Shown piece by piece: positions 45,635 to 53,105 of a stretch of DNA of 64,000 nucleotides. The DNA lies in contig NZ_JAIZDA010000008.1 in NCBI RefSeq assembly GCF_020404405.1, forward strand, positions 100,729-164,728, in the 5' to 3' direction. Each line of letters opens with the position of its first letter. Positions within the stretch are counted from its first letter, which is position 1. Both the position numbers and the translations under genes were made by a program. Source of the DNA: Novosphingobium sp. FKTRR1. Its GTDB lineage: Bacteria > Pseudomonadota > Alphaproteobacteria > Sphingomonadales > Sphingomonadaceae. A model generated the notes under the pieces. The model saw only the letters and a list, made by a program, of their open reading frames with translations. It was not told the DNA's origin and searched no databases.

Positions 45635-46240
45635 ATGAGCGACAAGAAGGACAAGGACGCCAAAGCCAAGAAGAAAGGCGGCGGCATGATGATCAAGATC
45701 GGCGGCGCCGTGGCGCTGCTGGCGGTGGGCGGCGGCGGCGTGTTCGGTCTGGTCGCCTCGGGAATTCTGGGCGGATCGAAGGAAAAGGTGAAGGAGGACA
45801 ACAAGCCCAAGCTGATCCGCAAGGGCGAGGAAGATCCGTTCGCGCCCAAGCCTGTCGAGGGCAAGGAAGGCGAGGGCGAAGGCGCAGACGGCGTCAAGAC
45901 CGATGGCGAGGGCGGCAGCGAATACCGCACCGTGTACTACAGCTTTGCCGAGGACTTCACCTCGAACCTGAAGGACAGTCAGGCGCTGGTGCAAGTCAGT
46001 CTGGCCGCATCGACCCGGCGCGACTACCGCGTGATCCTGTGGATCAAGAAGCATGAACTGGCGATCCGGTCCGAAGTGCTGGCCGTGCTGGCCGACACGC
46101 CCGAAGCCGAAGTGCAGAACCCGCAGGGCAAGGGGCATCTGCAAGCCCGCCTGACCGCCGCGATCAACAAGGTGCTGACCGCCGCCGAAGGTTCCGGCGG
46201 GGTCGATGCGGTCTATTTCAAGACCTTCATCGTCCAATGA
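45635..46240 (+). CDS. fliL: Flagellar basal body-associated protein FliL
   Basis: 201 aa. A Lys-rich cytoplasmic start (MSDKKDKDAKAKKKGGG), one membrane helix (~20-43, IGGAVALLAVGGGGVFGLVASGIL), an acidic Gly/Glu linker, and the periplasmic FliL domain (YYSFAEDFTSNLKDSQALVQVSLA...LAIRSEVLAVLAD, ending VYFKTFIVQ). It surrounds the stator units. The upstream gap holds a small cagccgg/ccggctg hairpin. Overlaps fliM (ATGA). Confidence 0.94.
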   Translation: MSDKKDKDAKAKKKGGGMMIKIGGAVALLAVGGGGVFGLVASGILGGSKEKVKEDNKPKLIRKGEEDPFAPKPVEGKEGEGEGADGVKTDGEGGSEYRTVYYSFAEDFTSNLKDSQALVQVSLAASTRRDYRVILWIKKHELAIRSEVLAVLADTPEAEVQNPQGKGHLQARLTAAINKVLTAAEGSGGVDAVYFKTFIVQ

Positions 46241-47127
46241 AGCCGGAACGTGCGTTCATCGCCGAGCGCGCTGTCGCCCGGCACAGCCCGGCACTTTCGC
46301 GCAGGGAGCCTTCGCCTGCCGATCTGATGCCGGTGATGGAGATCGGGTTGGAGCGGCTGGTGCGCGCGATGCGCGGCGCACTGGCCCCACTGGTCGGCGG
46401 CATCCCCCCTCAGGTTGCCTGCCCCCGGCCCGAGGAAACCACGCTGGAAGAATTCGTCGACAGCGCCCCGTCGCTGGCGGCCTGGAGCGTCTATGCCGCC
46501 GGAACAGGCTCCGATCGGCTGCTGTCGGTGGTCGATGGCGAAACGCTGTTGCGGCTGGTCGATCGTGCGTTCGGCGGTCCGGGCGATGCCCCGCTGCCGC
46601 TGCCGCGCGAACTGCCGCTTTCGACCGAGCTGATGGTGCAGCGGCTGGAAGCCATTCTGGCGCTGCGGCTGGGCGAGGCGCTGGAAGCAAAGCCCGCGAT
46701 CCGCCCCTTGCGCCGCGACAACCGGCTCGATCAGGTGCAGCCCTATGCGCCGGGCACGCGGCTGGTGGTGTTGACCGTCGAGGTCAGCGAGGCGGGGCGG
46801 GTGCCCTGGTCGATGCGGCTGGCCATCCCCGCAGCAGCGCTCGGCCGGATCGTCGCGCTGCCTGTGCGTCCGGCGCCCGGTACGCGACGGCGCGGCCCGG
46901 CCGACCCGATGTCAGCCCCGTTCTCCGACATGCCGCTGCCGGTGGCGGCGTTGCTGGTCGACATGGAAATGCCGCTTTCGACGATATCGGATTTCGCGGT
47001 GGGGCAAGTCCTGACCCTGCCGATCGCGCGCAGCGTGCCGGTGTCGGTGGCCGGGCGCACGCTTGCCCATGGCGCGATCGGCGCGGTCGATGATCGTGTC
47101 GCCATCCAGATTTCCCAGCTTTCCTGA
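46237..47127 (+). CDS. fliM: Flagellar motor switch protein FliM, without the CheY-docking peptide
   Basis: 296 aa. The middle CheC-like domain (~30-200: LLSVVDGETLLRLVDRAFGG, STELMVQRLEAILALRLGEAL) and the C-terminal SpoA domain (~220-296: ALLVDMEMPLSTISDFAVGQVLTLPIARSVPVSVAGRTLAHGAIGAVDDRVAIQI) are present. The N-terminal LSQDEIDALL-type motif that binds phospho-CheY in most FliM proteins is absent; the first 30 residues read MKPERAFIAERAVARHSPAL... . It forms the C-ring with FliG and FliN. Shorter than the usual ~330 aa. Confidence 0.9.
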   Translation: MKPERAFIAERAVARHSPALSRREPSPADLMPVMEIGLERLVRAMRGALAPLVGGIPPQVACPRPEETTLEEFVDSAPSLAAWSVYAAGTGSDRLLSVVDGETLLRLVDRAFGGPGDAPLPLPRELPLSTELMVQRLEAILALRLGEALEAKPAIRPLRRDNRLDQVQPYAPGTRLVVLTVEVSEAGRVPWSMRLAIPAAALGRIVALPVRPAPGTRRRGPADPMSAPFSDMPLPVAALLVDMEMPLSTISDFAVGQVLTLPIARSVPVSVAGRTLAHGAIGAVDDRVAIQISQLS

Positions 47128-47140
47128 ACGTGAGGTACCG

Positions 47141-47476
47141 ATGAACTTCCAGACCCGCGGGTTCGACCTCCTCAAGGATGTCGATGTCCGCCTGACCGTC
47201 GAACTCGGGCGAACCGAGATGAAGCTCAAGGATGTCCTCTCATTGTCAGAGGAGAGCGTGATCATGCTCGACCGCCTGACCGACGAACTGCTCGACGTGA
47301 TGGTCAACGGCAAGCTGATCGCGCGTGGCGAGGTGGTGCAGCAGGGCGATCGTTTCGGCTTGCGCATCGTCGAACTGGCGGGCGGGGCATCGTCTGCAAC
47401 ATCCTCGGCCACAGATGACGCGCGCCGCCGCGCCGGTGCTGCCGATGCCACCCGTGACGGGAGCGAACCGGCATGA
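47141..47476 (+). CDS. fliN: Flagellar motor switch protein FliN
   Basis: 111 aa. SpoA domain: LLKDVDVRLTVELGRTEMKLKDVLSLSEESVIMLDRLTDELLDVMVNGKLIARGEVVQQGDRFGLRIVEL, a standard FliN core, followed by a short Ala/Ser/Arg tail. ATG 47141 follows gaggt. Base of the C-ring and docking site for FliH. 13 nt after fliM, overlaps fliO. Confidence 0.95.
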   Translation: MNFQTRGFDLLKDVDVRLTVELGRTEMKLKDVLSLSEESVIMLDRLTDELLDVMVNGKLIARGEVVQQGDRFGLRIVELAGGASSATSSATDDARRRAGAADATRDGSEPA

Positions 47477-47796
47477 TCTGGTACTTGCTCAAACTGCTGG
47501 TGCTCCTGCCGCTGATCGGCGCGCTGGCGTGGGCCAGCCTGAAATTCGCGCGCCGCATGGAGGGGCGCTTTGGCCGCAGCGATGGTCGGCGCACGGTGCG
47601 CGTGGTCGAAACCCAGATGCTTTCCCCCACCCTGCGTCTGGCGGTACTGGAGTTTCAGGGCCGCGAGATTCTCGTTTCGGCCAGCAAGACCGGGCTGGTG
47701 CCGCTGGCCGAAGGGCCCGCCCGCCAACCGCCCGAAGCCCCGTGCCCACCCGCCTCCGCCAAGTTCGATGCGACTGGACCGCATGATGCCGGGTGA
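47473..47796 (+). CDS. fliO: FliO-like export apparatus assembly protein
   Basis: 107 aa. One N-terminal membrane helix (IWYLLKLLVLLPLIGALAWASLKF) is followed by a small cytoplasmic domain with RRTVRVVETQMLSPTLRLAVLEFQGREILVSASKTGLVPL, the FliO pattern. FliO helps FliP assemble. Overlaps fliN (ATGA) and the fliP start. Confidence 0.9.
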   Translation: MIWYLLKLLVLLPLIGALAWASLKFARRMEGRFGRSDGRRTVRVVETQMLSPTLRLAVLEFQGREILVSASKTGLVPLAEGPARQPPEAPCPPASAKFDATGPHDAG

Positions 47797-48631
47797 AGTG
47801 TCGCGCCCATTGCGCGCGCTGGGCATGCTTGCGCTGGGCATGCTGGCGCTGGCACTGGCCTTTGCGCTGGCCGGTAGCGCCCATGCGCAGGCGGTGGCGC
47901 CCGGATCAGCGGCCGCGGGAATGGCCGCAAACCCCACCGGCAGCGCCATTCCCGGCGCGCTCGACCGCGCCTTCGGTCAGATCGCCGGGGCGCAAAGCGG
48001 GGGCAGCCTGTCGCTGTCGCTGCAATTGCTGCTCATCATGGGGCTGCTCACGATCCTGCCCAGCCTTGTGCTGATGATGACCAGCTTCACCCGCATACTG
48101 GTGGTGCTGGCGATCCTGCGACAGGCGCTGGGGCTGCAGCAGAGCCCGCCCAATCAGGTGCTGATCGGACTGGCGTTGTTCCTGTCGCTGTTCGTCATGG
48201 CGCCCACGCTCGACAAAGTGAACGCCGCCGCGATCAAGCCTTATGCCGCAGGCACGATCAACGCCGAACAGGCCATCGCCACGGGCGGCGCGCAGTTCCA
48301 CGACTTCATGATCCGCCAGACCCGTGGCCACGATCTGCAGATGTTTGCCGACATGGCCCATGCCCCCAAGTTCGCCAGTCCGGCCGACGTGCCGTTCTCG
48401 ATCCTGCTGCCCGCGTTTGTCACCAGCGAGTTGAAAACCGCGTTCCAGATCGGCTTCATGCTGTTCCTGCCGTTCCTTGTCATCGACCTTGTCGTCTCGT
48501 CGGTGCTGATGAGCCTTGGCATGATGATGATGAGCCCGACCGTGGTGTCGCTGCCGTTCAAGCTGCTGCTGTTCGTGCTGGTCGATGGCTGGTCGCTGCT
48601 GATGGGCAGTCTTGCGGCGAGTTTTGCCTGA
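47783..48631 (+). CDS. fliP: Flagellar export channel protein FliP
   Basis: 282 aa from ATG 47783 (MMPGEVSRPL); ATG 47768 or 47786 are possible too. A signal-like hydrophobic N-terminus ends AHAQA, then FliP helices with LILPSLVLMMTSF-like (LTILPSLVLMMTSFTRILVVLAILRQALGLQQSPPNQVLIGLALFLSLFVM) and the C-terminal FLPFLVIDLVVSSVLMSLGMMMMSP signature. It builds the core export pore with FliQ and FliR. The stop overlaps fliQ. Confidence 0.95.
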   Translation: MMPGEVSRPLRALGMLALGMLALALAFALAGSAHAQAVAPGSAAAGMAANPTGSAIPGALDRAFGQIAGAQSGGSLSLSLQLLLIMGLLTILPSLVLMMTSFTRILVVLAILRQALGLQQSPPNQVLIGLALFLSLFVMAPTLDKVNAAAIKPYAAGTINAEQAIATGGAQFHDFMIRQTRGHDLQMFADMAHAPKFASPADVPFSILLPAFVTSELKTAFQIGFMLFLPFLVIDLVVSSVLMSLGMMMMSPTVVSLPFKLLLFVLVDGWSLLMGSLAASFA

Positions 48632-48903
48632 TGGACGATACCGCCGCCCTGCTTGCGCTGGCCGACCGCATGCTGTGGGTCACCGCGCTGGTCGCCGCCC
48701 CGGTGCTGCTGGCCAGCCTTGCCGTCGGCCTTGTCGTGGGGATCATTCAGGCCGCGACATCCATCAACGAACAGACGCTGACGTTCGTGCCCAAGCTGGC
48801 GATCACCGCGCTGGTGCTGGTGCTGCTGGGCGGAGCGATGCTGGGGCTGATCGGCGATTTCCTGAAGGACGTGCTGACCCAGATCGCGGAAACCGGACGA
48901 TGA
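48631..48903 (+). CDS. fliQ: Flagellar export channel protein FliQ
   Basis: 90 aa, two membrane helices, with the family signature LVAAPVLLASLAVGLVVGIIQAATSINEQTLTFVPKLAI. The start overlaps the fliP stop (TGATG). Part of the FliPQR pore complex. Confidence 0.96.
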   Translation: MDDTAALLALADRMLWVTALVAAPVLLASLAVGLVVGIIQAATSINEQTLTFVPKLAITALVLVLLGGAMLGLIGDFLKDVLTQIAETGR

Positions 48904-48933
48904 AGGCAACAGAACGATGAAGGCTATTGGGCG

Positions 48934-49716
48934 TTGATCGGGCTGCACTTCGGCTTCGGCGCGCTGGAAGCCGAATTCTGGCGCTGGACTTTCGTGATGA
49001 CACGGATCGTCGCGGCGCTGTTCGCCGCGCCGCTGTTCGGCACCGCCAGCGTTCCGTCGCAGATACGGGTCAGCGCGGCGGGTGCGATCGCGCTGCTGGT
49101 GTGCAACTGGACGCCGGTGGCCGCCCCGCCCGCGCTGTTCGCCCTGCCCGGCCTGATCTCGCTGGCGGGCGAGGTGCTGATCGGCCTTGCGCTGGGCTTT
49201 GTCCTGCAATGGTCGTTTGCGGCGCCGATCATCGCGGCCGAAGTGATCGGCGGGGGCATGGGGCTGGCCATCGCCACCACCGCCGATCCGTTGAGCGGTG
49301 CGCACTCGCCCGCGCTGGGCCAGTACTTTTCGGTGATGCTGACGGTGATCTTCGTCGCGCTGGGCGGCCACCTCAACTGGATCGCGCTGCTGGTCGAAAG
49401 CTATCGCGCGTTTCCGCCGGGGTCGGCCTGGCTGACGCCCGGACATCTCGAGGCGATCACCGGCTTTGGCGCGCAGATGTTTGCCACCGGCCTTGCCATC
49501 GCGCTGCCGGTCACGCTGCTGCTGTTGCTGGTGCAGGTGATGACCGGCGTGATCAGCCGCTCTGCCCCCAGCCTCAACCTGTTCGCGCTGGGGCTTCCGG
49601 CCGGTGTGCTGGCAGGGATCGTCGCGCTGCTGGTTTCCGCCCCGCTGCTGACCGGGCGCCTGCAGGATCTGGTGGCCGCCGCGCTCGACCAGACCGTGGC
49701 GCTGCTGCAACCCTGA
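48934..49716 (+). CDS. fliR: Flagellar export channel protein FliR
   Basis: 260 aa polytopic protein: FVMTRIVAALFAAPLFGTASVPSQIRVSAAGAIALLV, EVLIGLALGFVLQ, APSLNLFALGLPAGVLAGIVALLVSAP, all FliR-like. The likely start is TTG 48934 with an AAGG upstream; ATG 48994 would cut off the first helix. Between fliQ and flhB in the usual order. Confidence 0.93.
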   Translation: MIGLHFGFGALEAEFWRWTFVMTRIVAALFAAPLFGTASVPSQIRVSAAGAIALLVCNWTPVAAPPALFALPGLISLAGEVLIGLALGFVLQWSFAAPIIAAEVIGGGMGLAIATTADPLSGAHSPALGQYFSVMLTVIFVALGGHLNWIALLVESYRAFPPGSAWLTPGHLEAITGFGAQMFATGLAIALPVTLLLLLVQVMTGVISRSAPSLNLFALGLPAGVLAGIVALLVSAPLLTGRLQDLVAAALDQTVALLQP

Positions 49717-49731
49717 CCGGAGCCGACCGCG

Positions 49732-50898
49732 ATGGCCGACGATTCCGGCGAAAAGACATTCGCCCCAACCGAAAAGCGCCGGCGCGAGGCGGCCGAGCGC
49801 GGCGATGTTCTGCGCAGCAAGGAAATGACCACCGCGGTCGGCATGCTGGCGGGTGTGGCGTGGCTGTGGCTGGCAGGGCCCTGGCTGCTTGACCGGCTGG
49901 CCGGTGTCGCGCGCGCCTCGTTCATCTGGGACCACGCCGGGATCGAGCATTTCGAGGCCGGCAAAGTGCTGTCGGGCACGGTCATCGCGGTGCTGCCGCC
50001 CGTGCTGGTGCTGGGGGTCGCGATCATGGCGATCTCGCTTTTTTCGCAACTGGGGCTGGGCGACGGGCGCTGGGTCGGCGGCAATCTTGCGCCAAAGCCA
50101 TCGCGGCTCAACCCGTTGAGCGGCCTCAAACGCATGCTCGGCCCGCAAGGCCTGATCGAACTGGGCAAGGGCCTGGCCAAGCTGGCGCTGCTCGGCACAA
50201 TCGCATGGGTCTGGTTCCGGGGCAGGCTGGCGACCTTGATCGGGCTGGGCGCGGGACAGGTCAACGGCCAGCTGGCTTATGCCTGGGACACGCTGCTTTC
50301 GATGCTGTTTGCGCTTACCGCAGGGCTGGTGGTGATCGCCATGATCGACTTCCCGATCCAGTGGGTGCGTCGCTTCATGCGCTTGAAGATGAGCCTGCAG
50401 GAACTGCGCGACGAGCACAAGGAGTCCGAGGGCAGCCCCGAGCAGAAGGCCGCGATCCGCCAACGCCAGCGCGCGATCGCCATGAGCGGCCTGCACAAGG
50501 CGATGCACGAGGCGCAGTTCGTCATCACCAACCCCACCCGCTTTGCCGTGGCGCTGGCCTATGACCCCACCCGCGCAGCGGCGCCGATCGTGCTGGCCAA
50601 AGGGCGCGGCGAAAAGGCGATGGCGATGCGCGAACTGGCCGCGCAACTGCAAGTGCCGATGCTCGAATACCCCGCGCTTGCCCGCTCGGTGTTCTACACC
50701 ACCCGCGAAAATCAGGTGATCCGCGAAGAACTCTACGTTGCCGTGGCGGCGGTGCTGGCCTTCGTGCTGGGGCTGAAGCGTGGCGAACAACCACCCGCCC
50801 CGCGCGTCGATGTGCCGATCGACTTGCGCTTCGATGCCGATGGCAGGCCCGAAGTGGTCGCGCCGAAACCACCGCAAAATCCGCAAGGTATTGCCTAG
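49732..50898 (+). CDS. flhB: Flagellar export switch protein FlhB, with NPTR instead of NPTH
   Basis: 388 aa. N-terminus SGEKTFAPTEKRRREAAERGDVLRSKEM, four membrane helices, then the cytoplasmic domain. The autocleavage loop reads VITNPTRFAVALAYDP (Asn267-Pro268-Thr269-Arg270); the family nearly always has NPTH. Cleavage is between Asn and Pro, so it may still occur, but the neighbouring His aids it. The C-terminal tail (AAVLAFVLGLKRGEQPPAP...) is Pro-rich and extended. It sets the substrate switch with FliK. Confidence 0.95.
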   Translation: MADDSGEKTFAPTEKRRREAAERGDVLRSKEMTTAVGMLAGVAWLWLAGPWLLDRLAGVARASFIWDHAGIEHFEAGKVLSGTVIAVLPPVLVLGVAIMAISLFSQLGLGDGRWVGGNLAPKPSRLNPLSGLKRMLGPQGLIELGKGLAKLALLGTIAWVWFRGRLATLIGLGAGQVNGQLAYAWDTLLSMLFALTAGLVVIAMIDFPIQWVRRFMRLKMSLQELRDEHKESEGSPEQKAAIRQRQRAIAMSGLHKAMHEAQFVITNPTRFAVALAYDPTRAAAPIVLAKGRGEKAMAMRELAAQLQVPMLEYPALARSVFYTTRENQVIREELYVAVAAVLAFVLGLKRGEQPPAPRVDVPIDLRFDADGRPEVVAPKPPQNPQGIA

Positions 50899-50907
50899 GA
50901 TTCGGGG

Positions 50908-50935
50908 CTTAACTTTCCGGCGCGGCGGTCGTTCT
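50908..50935 (+). promoter_or_regulatory. Sigma-28-like promoter of fliD
   Basis: CTTAA (50908-50912), 15 nt, GTCGTTCT (50928-50935), the local FliA pattern with one mismatch in the GCCG block. The predicted start falls at about 50941-50943, on the fliD ATG. Confidence 0.55.
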
Positions 50936-50942
50936 GCCAGAT

Positions 50943-52412
50943 ATGGCGACAACTTCATCAACCACCAGCTCGACCGCCGTTTCGGCAACCTCGTCAGGCT
51001 CTGCCACCGCGCAGTTGCTGAGCACGCTTGGCGCGGGCAGCGGGATCAACTCCGCCAGTCTGGCTGAACAGCTCTCGACCGCGCAGTTCGCGTCCCGGCT
51101 GGACCAGTTGAGCGCCAAGAACGACAAGCTGACGACGAGGATATCCGCCGCGAGCACGCTCAAGAACATGATCGGTTCGCTGGCGACCTCGATGGGCGAC
51201 CGGGTGCGCACCGGTGATCTGGCGGTGACGCCGGTGATCGCCAACAGCACCGTGGCCACCGTCACCAAGGGCAGCGTCACCGGCAGCGGCACGCTGTCGC
51301 TGGAAGTCACCCAACTGGCCAAGGGCCAGACCCTGACCACGCCCACGGTCAGCCCGGCCACCGCCACGGTCGGATCGGGCACGCTGACCTTGCGCTTCGG
51401 CTCCATCGCCGCAGGTGCCTTCACCGCCGACGCCAGCCGGTCGCAGATCGATGTCACCGTGGCATCGGGCGCGACGCTGGCCGACGTCGCCTCGGCGATC
51501 AACGCCAAGGGGGCGGGCATTTCGGCTTATGTCGCAACGTCCTCGTCCGGCGCGCAGCTCGTGCTCAAAGGCGCGGACGGGGCCGCCAATGGCTTTGTCC
51601 TTGAAGCGAACGAAAACGCCGGTGATCCGGGGCTTGCCAGCCTGGCCTGGAACCCGGCCACGGGTTCGGCCGCGCGGTTGAAAACAAGCGCCAGCGACGC
51701 CGCCTACACTCTCGACGGCGTGGCGCGGACATCGACCTCGAACACCATCGCCGATGCGGCGCCGGGGGTTTCGCTGAAGCTGACCGGCACCAACACCGGC
51801 AGCCCGACGACGATCAGCTTCAGCGATCCTGCCAGTTCCATCACCACCGCGATGAACGATCTGGTGAGCGCGCTGAACGAGATCGTCTCCGAGTTGAACA
51901 CCGATACCAACGCCAACACCGGCACCTTGACCGGCGATCCGGGCGCGCGCGCCTTTCGCCGCACGCTGACCGGCCTGTCATCGACCGTCGTCATGCCCAA
52001 TGCCGCCACCGGCGCGCCGAAAACGCTGGCTGATATCGGTCTTTCGACCAACCGCGACGGCACCTTCACGCTTGATACCAACAAGCTGTCGAAGGTGTTG
52101 GCCAGCAACCCGTCCGAAGTCTCGGCAATGTTCACCAACGGGCTGTACGGGGTTTACGCCACGCTCGACAAAGTGTCGCGCGGCGCCACCTCGGCCACCG
52201 ATCCCAATTCGCTGGGCGGGTCGATCGCGACGATGACCAAGCAGCAGACCGCGATTTCCACGCTGAAAAGCGATCTTGCGACCAAGCAGGAAACCCTGCG
52301 CACGCAGTTGGTCAGTCGCTACGCCAAGCTGGACACCAAACTGTCGGATTCGAAATCGACGCTGTCGTTCCTGACCGCGCAGATCACCGCATGGAACAGC
52401 AAGGGCAACTGA
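50943..52412 (+). CDS. fliD: Flagellar filament cap protein FliD
   Basis: 489 aa. A Ser/Thr-rich start, then the D0 motif LLSTLGAGSGINSASLAEQLSTAQFASRLDQLSAKNDKL. The middle has ANSTVATVTKGSVTGSGTLSLEVTQLAKGQTL with IDVTVASGATLADVASAINAKGAGISAYV, and the C-terminal coil is RYAKLDTKLSDSKSTLSFLTAQITAWNS. It caps the filament and folds incoming flagellin. No ribosome-binding site is seen before ATG 50943, and a sigma-28-like box ends 7 nt upstream, so the mRNA may be leaderless. Coupled to fliS. Confidence 0.95.
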   Translation: MATTSSTTSSTAVSATSSGSATAQLLSTLGAGSGINSASLAEQLSTAQFASRLDQLSAKNDKLTTRISAASTLKNMIGSLATSMGDRVRTGDLAVTPVIANSTVATVTKGSVTGSGTLSLEVTQLAKGQTLTTPTVSPATATVGSGTLTLRFGSIAAGAFTADASRSQIDVTVASGATLADVASAINAKGAGISAYVATSSSGAQLVLKGADGAANGFVLEANENAGDPGLASLAWNPATGSAARLKTSASDAAYTLDGVARTSTSNTIADAAPGVSLKLTGTNTGSPTTISFSDPASSITTAMNDLVSALNEIVSELNTDTNANTGTLTGDPGARAFRRTLTGLSSTVVMPNAATGAPKTLADIGLSTNRDGTFTLDTNKLSKVLASNPSEVSAMFTNGLYGVYATLDKVSRGATSATDPNSLGGSIATMTKQQTAISTLKSDLATKQETLRTQLVSRYAKLDTKLSDSKSTLSFLTAQITAWNSKGN

Positions 52413-52792
52413 TGCTGTTGCGCCGCGACCCATCCGAAGCCTATCGCCGCGTCGATTTCGACGCCCGCGTCAATGGTGCGGATTCGCGCCAGTTGGTCGA
52501 TCTTTGCCTCGAACAACTGGCCGGCTCGATCGGCCGCGCGATCTATGCCGACGCGCAAGGCGACTCCGCCGCCAAAAGCGCCGCGCTGACCCGCGCCGTG
52601 TCGGCGTTGACCGCCTTGCAACTGGGCGTCGATGCCACCCATCCGGCGGGCGAAGCGCTGTTGACGCTGTACCGCTCGGCCAAGACCAGCGTGCTGGATT
52701 GCGTGGTGCGCTTCGATGCTGCGCGGCTGTCCACGATCCGCCAGGACTTCATCGAAATCCGCCAGGCGATGGTGAGCGGTTCGGTAGGCTGA
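52412..52792 (+). CDS. fliS: FliS, flagellin export chaperone
   Basis: 126 aa from ATG 52412, which overlaps the fliD stop (TGATG) and has AAGGG 6 nt upstream; an earlier in-frame ATG (52391) is less likely. Helical bundle with the FliS pattern: EAYRRVDFDARVNGADSRQLVDLCLEQLAGSIGRA, later ALLTLYRSAKTSVLDCVVRFDAARLSTIRQDFIEIRQAM. It binds the flagellin C-terminus and delivers it to FlhA. Last gene of the fli block, followed by a hairpin terminator. Confidence 0.92.
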   Translation: MLLRRDPSEAYRRVDFDARVNGADSRQLVDLCLEQLAGSIGRAIYADAQGDSAAKSAALTRAVSALTALQLGVDATHPAGEALLTLYRSAKTSVLDCVVRFDAARLSTIRQDFIEIRQAMVSGSVG

Positions 52793-52832
52793 ACCGCACC
52801 CGTTTGCCGCCCCGCGCTGCTGCACCACCTGC

Positions 52833-52864
52833 GCCGCGCTCCGTCATCGCGGAGCGCGGCTTTG
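52833..52864 (+). terminator. Terminator after fliS
   Basis: 11-bp stem gccgcgctccg (52833-52843) with cggagcgcggc (52850-52860), 6-nt loop, followed by TTTG. It begins 41 nt after the fliS stop. The 313-nt gap from 52793 to 53105 otherwise holds the opposing cheB-like terminator and nothing I recognise. Confidence 0.7.
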
Positions 52865-52938
52865 CCATGCCCGCCGCACCCGTCCTGACCAACGACCCGG
52901 CCCAACCACCCGTCCTGACTAACCACCCGCCTGCGCAC

Positions 52939-52980
52939 AAAAAATGCCCGGAACCGCAGGGGGGAATGCGGTTCCGGGCA
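52939..52980 (-). terminator. Strong intrinsic terminator of the lone cheB-like gene
   Basis: Minus strand: a perfect 14-bp stem TGCCCGGAACCGCA (52980-52967 with 52958-52945), 8-nt loop, then six T. It faces the fliS terminator. Confidence 0.9.
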
Positions 52981-53105
52981 GGCATGAGGCGCGCACAGGG
53001 GTATTGGTGCGTCGCTCCTCGGGGGGGAGGGAGGGTAACTGGCTTCGGCGGGGTAAATGGCCTCGGGAAATGGCAAGCGCTTGGGGAATGGAAAGCGAAT
53101 GTGGG

